DNA of 10,942 nucleotides from the NCBI GenBank assembly GCA_964591605.1, contig CAZQEN010000273.1, positions 1 through 10,942 on the forward strand, written 5' to 3'. Source of the stretch: CAYLLT01 sp964591605. GTDB taxonomy: Bacteria; Planctomycetota; Phycisphaerae; UBA1845; PWPN01. The translations under genes were made by a program, and so were the position numbers. The notes beneath the pieces are model-generated. The model was not told the origin of the DNA and ran no database searches. It worked only from the letters and a program-made list of their open reading frames with translations. Positions 1 through 6,188 of this stretch are shown here, one piece after another (position 1 is the stretch's first letter; each line of letters starts with the position of its first letter).

Positions 1-201
1 GTCCGGACCCGGCAGCTCCCCAACGCCGACGTCGAGATCGGCCACCGTGCCACCACGACGGTCCATCTGGCCAACATCTCGTACCGCACCGGCCGCAAGA
101 TCCGCTGGAACGCCGATGCCGAGCAGATCACCGACGACGCCGAGGCCGCCGCCCTGCTGACCCGCACCTATCGCGCCCCCTACCTGCTGCCCGAAGTCTG
201 A
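1..201 (+). CDS. Gfo/Idh/MocA family oxidoreductase, C-terminal fragment (5' end outside window)
   Basis: Only the last 66 codons are present; the frame is open from base 1 to a TGA at 199-201. The tail contains HLANISYRTGRKIRW followed by an acidic stretch and a TRTYRAPYLLPEV end. It matches the closing segment of the complete Gfo/Idh/MocA protein at 4685-6028, which has HLANIAFRTGRRVVW, a similar acidic stretch and then YRDPWKF. In this family the segment belongs to the C-terminal alpha/beta domain, downstream of the NAD(P)-binding Rossmann fold. Members oxidise or rearrange sugars and sugar derivatives; the substrate here cannot be read from the fragment. The next gene starts 52 bp downstream on the same strand, so the two could be cotranscribed. 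The family call is fairly secure, the exact role unknown. Confidence 0.85.
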   Translation, partial: VRTRQLPNADVEIGHRATTTVHLANISYRTGRKIRWNADAEQITDDAEAAALLTRTYRAPYLLPEV

Positions 202-253
202 CCGCGGGGGTACGATACGCTGGGTTTCTGTCACGTCCGGAGGAGGTCCGCCC

Positions 254-2350
254 ATGCCCGCTGCGTCGGACTGCCAGAGGATTCTGCTCCGCCGTTGGCT
301 GCTCGTGCTCTGCTGCCTGCTGTCGCGGCCGGATGCCTCGTCGGCCCAGACGACGTTTCCGGCCTCTCTCGAAGTCCGCGACGTTGTCATCGTGACCGGC
401 AGGACCTCGACACGAGCGACGAGCGAGGCCGCCAACCTGCTCAAATCGCGGCTCGATCGCCGCAGCCAGGTCCGGATCACCATCACTCCCGACGCCTCGC
501 CCGGCGCCGCCCTGCAGATCCTCCTGGGCTGCGTCAAAGGCGACGCCGGCGCTGCCTCGCTGCTGCAGAAGCACAGCGCCCGCCTGCCTGGCGGCAAAGA
601 CCCCGCGCCCGAGGGTTTCGTGCTGAAATCCGTCGTCCATGACGGCGTACCCACTTTGCTGGCCATCGGCGCCGATGAGCGGGCCATGATCTACGTCGCG
701 GGGGAGATCGTCCGGCAGGTGCGCCGCGGGCCGGACCAGCTGACGATCCGCCCCATCGATGTGTCCACCGCGCCGGCGTACCGCTTCCGCGGCTTCTCGG
801 CCAACCAGGGCGGCAGCATGCGCCGCCTCACCGGCGCACGCTCCTGGACCACGCCGGAGCGCCTCGAAGTGATCGGCGAGTATGCTCTGGCCGGCGGAAA
901 CTGCTTCTACGCCGGAGACCAGGGCGACCCTGTCTACGACTTCGCCCACTCGGTCGGCATGATGACCGAGATCGGCGTGCGGCCCAACCAGTACCGCCAG
1001 CCCCACCCGTCCGAGTGGAAGGCGGGCGGCCTGGAGGCGTGGGAGGGCAAAGACTGGATCTGCCCGAGCGTCCCCGAGGCCCGTGCGGCCCTGCTCAAGC
1101 AGTGGGAGGCGGAGTTCGAGCGCCGCAGCGACCACGACGTCATGCGGCTCTACGCCGGCGACCCGGGCGGCTGCCGCGACCAGCGCTGCGAACCGTGGGG
1201 TCGGACGTTCGTTCATCTCTGCGAGGAGGTTGCCGGACTGTGGCTCCGCAAACACCCGCACACGGTGGTCCTGATCGCCAACCAGGACCTGACCAACGCC
1301 GGCGACCAGGCGATCTTCGATTATCTCAACGAGAAACCGCGCGAGTGGCTCTACGGCCTGTGCTACGGGCCCGGCAGCAATGCCATGTCGCCGTACTTCC
1401 GCCGCGAACTCCGCGAGGACCTGTTCGTCTATCCCCGCGGGGGACCGGTCAACCGCTACCTGGCCGAGACGCTCCACCAGCTTCCCGCCCGCCAGCAGAT
1501 CGTTCACTACTCGGACATCACGCACTGGATCAGCGCCCAGTACGCGGTGGCAAAACCCGAGCCGCATTTGGCCCGGGCCTACGGCCGCCGCGCCCTGCAC
1601 GCCCGCCCCCGGGCCTTCTACCGCATCTTCCAAACCATCATGCCTTTCTCAGAGGGGGACATCATCTATTCAGAAGGGTACCACGACGAGTTTCACCAGT
1701 ACCTGTGGGCCCGGCTCCTGTGGGACCCGCACCGCGAGCTGGACGACGTCGTCCGCGAATACTGCGTGCTCTATTTCGGTGAGGACGCCGCCGGGCCGAT
1801 GGCTCAGGCCCTCTACGAGCTCGAAGGTCAACTCGAAACGCCGCTCGATACCAATGAGGGCATCGATCGCTATGCGGCCCTGATGCGCGAGGCCGGCCGG
1901 CGCATGGCTTCGCACTTCCGCAAGGACAACCATCGCTGGCTTCTGCACATGGAAAAGGCCCTGCTCGATCAGTACAACCAGCGCAAGCTGCAGATCGAAC
2001 TGGCGAAAGAGAAGGCCGTCCGTGCGCAGCTCGAAACCGCCCTGGCCGACGGTCGTCTCGACGCCGCCATCGAGAAATCGCTCGCCATCTTCGACGAACC
2101 CGCCCAGACCGACGAGATGCGCGCCTGGCGAGAGGAAGCCCAACGTCTCGGCGACGAGAGCAACAGGCTCTTCGGCGTCCGCAACATCGGCCAGCCCCGC
2201 CTCGACAACCCGCTGCGCCCCCTGCCCCAGCTCAAAGCACAGCTCCAGAGCGCCAAAAACGCCCAGTCGGATGCCGACAAGCGCCGCCTCATCACGGAGG
2301 CCATCGACATGACACAAAAGTCCACCGACCGCGGCCACATCTTCTGGTGA
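254..2350 (+). CDS. Secreted glycoside-hydrolase-like protein (GH20/GH67-type N-terminal domain plus barrel and helical C-terminus)
   Basis: A 698-residue protein. The ATG at 254 is supported by a strong Shine-Dalgarno tract (CGGAGGAGGT, 238-247). Residues 1-31 look like a signal peptide: arginines, then LLVLCCLL, then an ASSAQ cleavage region, so the protein is probably exported. Residues about 36-165 resemble the small alpha/beta domain preceding the catalytic barrel in GH20, GH67 and related glycosidases (gene-wide markers are LLAIGADERAMIYVAGEIV and then APAYRFRG at 173-180). The central part carries an unusual DPGGCRDQRCEPWG motif (303-316) with two cysteines, in a position where barrel glycosidases often hold an acidic residue. 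Residues 472-508 (SEGYHDEFHQYLW through EYCVLYFGE) resemble a conserved block that I recall from uncharacterised glycosidase-like proteins. The remaining ~170 residues are charged and probably helical. Catalytic residues cannot be assigned with confidence, so the substrate is open; an acidic-polysaccharide role is inferred only from the neighbours. Confidence 0.75.
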   Translation: MPAASDCQRILLRRWLLVLCCLLSRPDASSAQTTFPASLEVRDVVIVTGRTSTRATSEAANLLKSRLDRRSQVRITITPDASPGAALQILLGCVKGDAGAASLLQKHSARLPGGKDPAPEGFVLKSVVHDGVPTLLAIGADERAMIYVAGEIVRQVRRGPDQLTIRPIDVSTAPAYRFRGFSANQGGSMRRLTGARSWTTPERLEVIGEYALAGGNCFYAGDQGDPVYDFAHSVGMMTEIGVRPNQYRQPHPSEWKAGGLEAWEGKDWICPSVPEARAALLKQWEAEFERRSDHDVMRLYAGDPGGCRDQRCEPWGRTFVHLCEEVAGLWLRKHPHTVVLIANQDLTNAGDQAIFDYLNEKPREWLYGLCYGPGSNAMSPYFRRELREDLFVYPRGGPVNRYLAETLHQLPARQQIVHYSDITHWISAQYAVAKPEPHLARAYGRRALHARPRAFYRIFQTIMPFSEGDIIYSEGYHDEFHQYLWARLLWDPHRELDDVVREYCVLYFGEDAAGPMAQALYELEGQLETPLDTNEGIDRYAALMREAGRRMASHFRKDNHRWLLHMEKALLDQYNQRKLQIELAKEKAVRAQLETALADGRLDAAIEKSLAIFDEPAQTDEMRAWREEAQRLGDESNRLFGVRNIGQPRLDNPLRPLPQLKAQLQSAKNAQSDADKRRLITEAIDMTQKSTDRGHIFW

Positions 2351-2429
2351 CCACGGGCGTGCCACCACTTCGTGAGCGGTGAATCGGGATCAGCCACGCG
2401 CGTGCCAGTGTCCGTTGGCCGCTCCTGCG

Positions 2430-2690
2430 TCACTCGTACACCTCGCGACGATGCGCGATGAGGAGGACGAGAACTCGCTGCGTTTTGTCATCGATGCGGT
2501 AGATAACGCGCCAATCGCCTACACGATAACGCAGCAGGCCGGAAAACCGACCAGTCAGGCGCTTGACGCTGTTATGGCGGCGAGGCTCGCGTTCAAGTTG
2601 AGCGAAACAACGGGCCAGTTTTCGCGCCAAAGGGGGGTCCGCGTCGGCGTAAAAAGCCCGCGCCTCGGGCGAAAGGATGACCTCAAACAT
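2430..2690 (-). CDS. RelE/ParE superfamily toxin
   Basis: An 86-residue protein starting MFEVILSPEARAFY. It has the classic RelE/ParE layout: an N-terminal strand ending in SPEA, a helical pair, then KRLTG, RYRVGDWRVIYRI (54-66), and a closing strand with IAHRREVY. Arg61, Arg81 or Arg82, and Tyr85 sit where RelE-type mRNA interferases carry their catalytic basic and aromatic residues; this is family knowledge, not shown here. The product would cleave mRNA at the ribosome (RelE-like) or poison gyrase (ParE-like). The preserved Arg and Tyr favour an mRNA interferase. The ATG at 2690 overlaps the stop of the upstream antitoxin by 8 bp, giving tight translational coupling. A longer in-frame start at 2747 would add 19 residues unlike the family and lie inside the antitoxin gene, so I reject it. 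The gene is intact. Confidence 0.92.
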   Translation of the reverse strand: MFEVILSPEARAFYADADPPLARKLARCFAQLEREPRRHNSVKRLTGRFSGLLRYRVGDWRVIYRIDDKTQRVLVLLIAHRREVYE

Positions 2691-2874
2691 CCGAACGAAC
2701 CTTGCGCCAGTTGACGCCCCTGCCTGAAGCGATTGCCTTCTCGGCATCCTTAAGCCGCCGCGCCACCGGCGGGCGGATCAGGAACGAAACATAGTCGGCG
2801 AGTGACTCCAGACGATCCGGAGGAAGTTGGTCGATGGCCTTCTTGATCTGACGACGTAGTTCAACAGCGCTCAT
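2683..2874 (-). CDS. Small antitoxin of the RelE/ParE-type pair
   Basis: A 63-residue protein (starts MSAVELRRQIKKAIDQL, ends GRGVNWRKVRSDV) directly upstream of the toxin and overlapping it by 8 bp. The N-terminal half is predicted helical with a DRLESLADYVSFLI segment, typical of small antitoxins that dimerise through an N-terminal helix. The basic C-terminal tail with a conserved-looking NWRKVRSDV would wrap the toxin. No ribbon-helix-helix or helix-turn-helix DNA-binding motif is clear by eye. The antitoxin neutralises the toxin and usually represses its own promoter with the toxin. The frame is open much further upstream (to 3108), but that part is antisense to the UxaA-type gene's C-terminal end and low in family-like sequence; the ATG at 2874 is preferred. 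No Shine-Dalgarno precedes it. Confidence 0.85.
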   Translation of the reverse strand: MSAVELRRQIKKAIDQLPPDRLESLADYVSFLIRPPVARRLKDAEKAIASGRGVNWRKVRSDV

Positions 2875-2880
2875 GGTTTC

Positions 2881-2909
2881 ATCGTAGCGAATTGCGGCCC
2901 TCGCTTCCA
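2881..2909 (-). promoter_or_regulatory. Possible promoter for the toxin-antitoxin pair, giving a leaderless transcript
   Basis: Reading the minus strand, the hexamer TACGAT (2886 to 2881) lies 6 nt before the antitoxin ATG at 2874. A -10 box there would start transcription at or next to the A of the ATG. This fits the missing Shine-Dalgarno sequence. A -35 at the usual spacing would be TGGAAG (2909 to 2904), a poor match. The site overlaps the inverted repeat at 2892-2916, which could act as its operator. Weak, eye-based call. Confidence 0.3.
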
Positions 2910-2916
2910 GCCGCAA
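2892..2916. repeat. Inverted repeat TTGCGGC / GCCGCAA upstream of the antitoxin
   Basis: Perfect 7-bp arms at 2892-2898 and 2910-2916 with an 11-nt spacer, in the 88-bp gap between the end of the UxaA-type large-subunit gene (2963) and the antitoxin start (2874). It overlaps the proposed promoter, so it could be the operator for toxin-antitoxin autorepression. It could also be part of the terminator of the UxaA-type operon, but no T-run follows on the minus strand, which makes intrinsic termination less likely. Confidence 0.45.
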
Positions 2917-2962
2917 CCGACAGGTTTTGCTGGGTCCAGCTCCTCTCGCATCTCGCTCCGCG

Positions 2963-4180
2963 TCATGCCCGGCATCCGATCGCCAGCGGCGGCGTGTCCT
3001 GGTGCTTGTACATGATGAAGTATTCGCGGTGTTCGAGCCGCTCGGGCTTGCTGGGCTCGCCCGCGGCCACGCGGACGACAAGCTCGCCCAGTTCATCGGC
3101 CGCCTCATCGAGCGTGAGCAGCCCGCGCAGGATACGCCCGGCGTCGAAGTCCATGTCTTCCTTCATCCGCTCGTACGTGCGGCTGTTACCGGTGACCTTG
3201 ATGAGCGGCGAAACCGCGCTGCCGATCACGCTCCCGCGCCCGGTGACAAAGAGCAGGATCTGCGAGCCGGCCGAGATGAGATCCATGAGCCCTTCGGTGT
3301 CGTTGGGGTTCGTATAGCCGAACTGCATGAAATGGGCATCCGGCACGCTGTCGAGCAGCCACAAGCCGGGGCGAGGCGGGGCCTGCGCGACCTTGATGAC
3401 GCCCTGGATCGGCCGTGAACCGCTCTTGGCGAACGCGCCCATGCTCTTTTCTTCGATCGTCGTGAGCCCGCCCGCGAAGTTGCCCGGCGAGACGGAATAC
3501 TGGCGGACGGAGGTGCAATACTCGACCGCCTTGTCGTAGGCCACCGCGACCTGCCGGCGCGCCTCCTCACCCGCCGCCCGCTCCGTCAGGATGTCGCGCA
3601 GACCGATCATCTCGACCGTCTCTTCGAAGATCGCACTGCCGCCGGCGTCCACGAGCCGGTCGAAGAACCGTCCGACCACCGGGTTGCCCGCCAGCCCCGA
3701 CGTGCCGTCCGATCCGCCGCACTCGCACCCGATGACCAGGTCCGCCGCCCGCATCGCCGCGCGCGGCGTCTGCTCGCGGATCTGCCGCCGCATCCGATCG
3801 ACGATCGCCTTGCCCTTCTGAACGCTGCTCGCCGTGCCGCCGCTCTCCTGGATGAAGAACCAGTCGGCGGGCCGGCCGCTCTGCCTGACCACCTGGGCGA
3901 TCCGCTCGGGCTGCGTGTACTCGCACCCCAGCCCGACCGACAGCACCGCCCCCACGTTCGGATGCCGCGCCAGCGCCAGCATCAGCCGGATCGCGTACTC
4001 ATTGTCGTAGCAGCCGGGAAAACCGATGACGTGCGTATCTTCCTCGCCCGCGGCGATGGCGTGTGCCACATGCTGGGCGCACTCCACGGTATAGATGATC
4101 AGCACCAGATTACGGACGCCCTTGCGCCCGTCGGGCCGCAGGTATCCCTGCCATTCATGCGATGAGAGAGCATTACTCAT
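2963..4180 (-). CDS. UxaA family dehydratase, large catalytic subunit (altronate/galactarate dehydratase-like)
   Basis: A 405-residue cytoplasmic protein with no signal peptide. It starts MSNALSSHEWQGYLRPDGRKGVRN, the usual opening of the catalytic domain of UxaA/GarD/SuyB-type enzymes. Further landmarks are FPGC (Cys57), HPNVGAVLSVGLGCE (Cys86), IQESGG, and IGCECGGSDGTSGLAGNP (Cys152 and Cys154), then a late TGRGSVIGSAVSP block. The cysteines are candidate metal or iron ligands; UxaA enzymes are iron-dependent. The family dehydrates D-altronate to 2-keto-3-deoxygluconate or galactarate to its keto-deoxy acid; split versions also include sulfolactate sulfo-lyase. The GH28 neighbour favours a uronate-derived acid, but the exact substrate is inferred. 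The ATG at 4180 overlaps the stop of the small-subunit gene (ATGAGTAA), so the two are translationally coupled. An in-frame start at 4234 would run into the small-subunit gene and add residues foreign to the family. Confidence 0.9.
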   Translation of the reverse strand: MSNALSSHEWQGYLRPDGRKGVRNLVLIIYTVECAQHVAHAIAAGEEDTHVIGFPGCYDNEYAIRLMLALARHPNVGAVLSVGLGCEYTQPERIAQVVRQSGRPADWFFIQESGGTASSVQKGKAIVDRMRRQIREQTPRAAMRAADLVIGCECGGSDGTSGLAGNPVVGRFFDRLVDAGGSAIFEETVEMIGLRDILTERAAGEEARRQVAVAYDKAVEYCTSVRQYSVSPGNFAGGLTTIEEKSMGAFAKSGSRPIQGVIKVAQAPPRPGLWLLDSVPDAHFMQFGYTNPNDTEGLMDLISAGSQILLFVTGRGSVIGSAVSPLIKVTGNSRTYERMKEDMDFDAGRILRGLLTLDEAADELGELVVRVAAGEPSKPERLEHREYFIMYKHQDTPPLAIGCRA

Positions 4181-4499
4181 AACGTGTATCCGTGGGCGCC
4201 CCCGTGTGTGTATCGAGCGTTGAAGAGCGTTCATCGAGCCGGCTGCGACAATTGTGCAGATGGACCCACTCGCCCGCCCGGATGGCGGCCGTCGCCAGCC
4301 CGATTGGCACGCTGTACTTGACGATCGGCTCGCCGGGCGCGATGTCGCGCAGCGCGAGCTTGTGCCCCGCCTGAATCGCCGAGAGGGCCCGCGCGGCCTT
4401 GACCTGCGAGCTGCCGATCACCTCGACCTCGCCGGGCGCCGCATCATCGAGCAGCGTCGCCACGTTATCCGCCGGAGACACACAAAACGCAGAAGGCAT
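4173..4499 (-). CDS. SAF-domain small subunit of a UxaA-type dehydratase
   Basis: A 108-residue protein that is essentially one SAF domain (residues about 12-86). The diagnostic run is IQAGHKLALRDIAPGEPIVKYS, then PIGLATAAIRAGEWVHLHN, with His46, Lys61, His80 and His82 conserved in type. In single-chain altronate and galactarate dehydratases this domain forms the N-terminus; here it is a separate gene joined to the catalytic subunit by an 8-bp overlap. It probably forms a heteromer with the 2963-4180 product. The C-terminal tail after residue 90 (SSTLDTHTGAPTDTRYE) is low in structure and probably a linker remnant. The start at ATG 4499 gives the expected domain boundary; the upstream GGGATGA is only a weak ribosome-binding candidate. 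Divergent from the Gfo/Idh/MocA gene at 4685. Confidence 0.9.
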   Translation of the reverse strand: MPSAFCVSPADNVATLLDDAAPGEVEVIGSSQVKAARALSAIQAGHKLALRDIAPGEPIVKYSVPIGLATAAIRAGEWVHLHNCRSRLDERSSTLDTHTGAPTDTRYE

Positions 4500-4514
4500 T
4501 TGTTCATCCCGAGA

Positions 4515-4601
4515 TTGTCCGTGGTCCCTTGGTCAGTTGATGGGGGTCCACACAACGGACAAAAGGACAACGGACCCCACCACGGACAACAAACAACGGA
4601 C
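4515..4601. repeat. Short repeats (ACAACGGAC) and large imperfect hairpin in divergent intergenic region
   Basis: Three exact copies of ACAACGGAC lie at 4552-4560, 4567-4575 and 4593-4601, with a related CACGGAC at 4581-4587. Inverted copies lie to the left. TTGTCCGTGG (4515-4524) pairs perfectly with CCACGGACAA (4580-4589). TGGGGGTCC (4541-4549) pairs with GGACCCCA (4572-4579) with one bulged G. The whole would fold as a 10-bp outer stem, a 16-nt one-sided bulge, an 8-bp inner stem and a 22-nt loop. It sits in the 185-bp gap between the divergent SAF-subunit and oxidoreductase genes. It may be a dispersed low-complexity repeat or a regulator-binding array; the sequence alone does not decide. 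Confidence 0.7.
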
Positions 4602-4673
4602 CACTCAGATCGCCAGTCGGCGCAGGCATGACGCTGCGCCTGAAGCATTGTAGCATGACCCCGCCGGGCCGGG

Positions 4674-4680
4674 GGAGGTG
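4674..4680 (+). promoter_or_regulatory. Ribosome binding site deciding the start of the oxidoreductase at 4685
   Basis: GGAGGTG at 4674-4680 lies 6 nt (from GGAGG) before the ATG at 4685. It selects that start over the upstream in-frame ATG at 4628, which has no such tract and would put 19 extra residues before the Tat signal. Confidence 0.75.
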
Positions 4681-4684
4681 CGTC

Positions 4685-6028
4685 ATGAGTGCCAGTACCG
4701 GGCGATCGCACGCCCGCACGACACCGATCTCCACGCGCCGCACGTTTCTGCGTACCGGCGCGGCCGCGGGCGCATGGCTGGCCGCGTCCGTCACCCGCTC
4801 ACATGGTGCCCCCGCGCTCGGCGCCAACGATCAGGTTCGCCTCGGCTGGATCGGGTGCGGCATCCGCTCGCGCGTCGGCCTGCCCGCATTCACCAGCCAC
4901 CCCAGCGTAGCGGTGCCCGCCCTGTGCGACGTGCATCGCCCCCGCGCCGAGATGGTCCGCAAGATCGCCGGCGGCCAGGCCGAGATCTATGCTGATTACC
5001 GCCGGCTGCTCGACCGCAAAGACATCGACGCGGTCGTCATCGCCACGCCCGAACACTGGAAGTGTCTCACGACGCTCGACGCCCTCAAGGCGGGTAAAGA
5101 CGTGTACGTTGAGAAGCCGCTGGCCCGCACCGTCGCCGAAGGCCGCGCGATGGCCGACGCCGCCCGCGCCTCCGGCCGCATCGCCATGATCGGCACGCAG
5201 CAGCGCAGCATGGACTGCTATCGCGAGGCGGTGGAGTTCATCCACTCCGGCCGACTCGGCAGGATCAGCGAGGTCCGCTCGTGGAACTTCGAGAATCTCG
5301 CCCCGAAAGGCTACGGCCGTCCGCCCGATTCGCCCCCGCCGCCCGGCCTCGACTGGGACCTGTGGCTCGGCCCGGCCCCCAAAGCCGCCTACAACCCGAA
5401 CCGGTATTACCAGTTTCACTTCTTCTGGGACTACGGCGGCGGCTGGCAGTGTGACTGGGGCGTGCACATGTTCGACATCGTGCACTGGGCGATGAAGGTC
5501 GACGCACCGAAAGCGGTCAGTGCCGGCGGCGGCAAGTTCGCCCGCGACGACAACACCGAGCACCCCGACACGTTCGAGGCTGTCTTCGAGTATCCGGGCT
5601 TTCTCTCGCTGTACTCGTACCGTCACGGCAACGGGCGGCTCTTCGAAGACATGTGGTACGGCAACGCCTTCTACGGCGAGAACGGCACGCTGGCCGTCAA
5701 TCGCGACGGCTGGCGCGTCTACCCCGAGCGCGTCGAATCGCATGATCCCGGCAAGGGCCTGCGGATGGCCGAACTCAAGCGTCCCGGCAGCCCGGTCGAA
5801 GGTCCGCACCAGCATCGCTTCATCGACGCCGTCAAGAGCCGCAAACAGCCCGAGACCGATCTGGCGATGGGCCACCGCTCGACGATCCCCGGCCACCTGG
5901 CCAACATCGCCTTCCGCACCGGCCGCAGGGTCGTGTGGGATGCCGACAAGGAAGTGATCACCAATGACACAGATGCCAGCAAGCACCTCCGGCCTGTTTA
6001 CCGCGACCCGTGGAAGTTCAACGCGTAG
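4685..6028 (+). CDS. Gfo/Idh/MocA family oxidoreductase with Tat signal
   Basis: A 447-residue protein. Residues 1-45 form a twin-arginine signal: STRRTFLRT (16-24, Arg18-Arg19) followed by the hydrophobic AAAGAWLAA, so it is probably exported folded with its cofactor. The Rossmann nucleotide-binding start is VRLGWIGCGIRSRVG (51-65). The family's conserved lysine is in VEKPLA (Lys144 at 142-147). The substrate-domain signature DWGVHMFDIVHWAM (257-270) holds His261 and Asp264. It ends DPWKFNA. Family members use NAD(P) to oxidise, reduce or deglycosylate sugars; exported versions are frequent in polysaccharide-degrading bacteria, and recent work on the family includes glycosidase activity, so a glycan-degrading role is possible. 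It is divergent from the dehydratase genes and followed by a palindrome cluster. The protein fragment at 1-201 belongs to the same family. Confidence 0.93.
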   Translation: MSASTGRSHARTTPISTRRTFLRTGAAAGAWLAASVTRSHGAPALGANDQVRLGWIGCGIRSRVGLPAFTSHPSVAVPALCDVHRPRAEMVRKIAGGQAEIYADYRRLLDRKDIDAVVIATPEHWKCLTTLDALKAGKDVYVEKPLARTVAEGRAMADAARASGRIAMIGTQQRSMDCYREAVEFIHSGRLGRISEVRSWNFENLAPKGYGRPPDSPPPPGLDWDLWLGPAPKAAYNPNRYYQFHFFWDYGGGWQCDWGVHMFDIVHWAMKVDAPKAVSAGGGKFARDDNTEHPDTFEAVFEYPGFLSLYSYRHGNGRLFEDMWYGNAFYGENGTLAVNRDGWRVYPERVESHDPGKGLRMAELKRPGSPVEGPHQHRFIDAVKSRKQPETDLAMGHRSTIPGHLANIAFRTGRRVVWDADKEVITNDTDASKHLRPVYRDPWKFNA

Positions 6029-6061
6029 TCTCGGCTTCGCCGCGCGACCTGCTTCCTGTAG

Positions 6062-6099
6062 CGGCCGCCCCCCGTGGCGGCCGGGTCCGCCGAAGGCGG
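6062..6099. repeat. Two adjacent GC-rich hairpins after the oxidoreductase gene
   Basis: CGGCCGCC (6062-6069) pairs perfectly with GGCGGCCG (6076-6083) across a 6-nt loop, and CCGCC (6087-6091) pairs with GGCGG (6095-6099) across GAA. They begin 33 bp after the oxidoreductase stop and lie just left of the longer inverted repeat at 6106-6181. They may protect the 3' end of the mRNA or weaken transcription into the next gene. No T-run follows either stem, so a classic intrinsic terminator is not supported. Confidence 0.6.
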
Positions 6100-6105
6100 C
6101 GGATG

Positions 6106-6181
6106 GAGCCCGAAGCGCAAGCGAGGGGTTCGCAGGAGGGGCAGCGCTGTCGCGTGAACCCCTCGCTCGCGCTTCGGGCTC
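6106..6181. repeat. Near-perfect 26-bp inverted repeat (REP-like element)
   Basis: The arms at 6106-6131 and 6156-6181 are reverse complements over 26 bp with a single A/C mismatch (6119 against 6168); the 24-nt spacer contains the small palindrome CAGCGCTG. The arm core reads CGAAGCGCAAGCGAGGGG. I recall similar words as dispersed repeats in planctomycete genomes, but this is unverified memory. The element lies 7 bp before the proposed GTG start of the GH28 gene and would form a strong hairpin in any read-through transcript. Confidence 0.85.
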
Positions 6182-6188
6182 TATCTAT

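Noticed and set aside
128..1633. Long minus-strand open frame of 501 codons antisense to the glycosidase-like gene
   Set aside because: It is a GC-driven shadow of the real gene, has repetitive V/A/G/R composition, no recognisable domain and no ribosome site; the forward protein has clear signal peptide and family blocks.
2351..2429. Terminator between the glycosidase-like gene and the convergent toxin gene
   Set aside because: Only a short 10-bp palindrome (CACGCGCGTG, 2395-2404) is visible, with no stem-loop plus T-run; termination here cannot be supported.
4552..4601. CRISPR-like array suggested by repeated ACAACGGAC
   Set aside because: Repeats are only 9 bp, spacing is irregular (15 and 26 bp), there are no unique spacers of normal length and no cas genes.
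4799..5986. Minus-strand open frame of 395 codons antisense to the Tat-exported oxidoreductase
   Set aside because: Shadow frame without recognisable family motifs, opposite a well-supported gene.
5964..6188. N-terminal extension of the GH28 protein back to ATG 5964
   Set aside because: It would overlap the oxidoreductase gene and translate through the inverted repeat at 6106-6181; the extension has no family similarity and would bury the lipoprotein signal.
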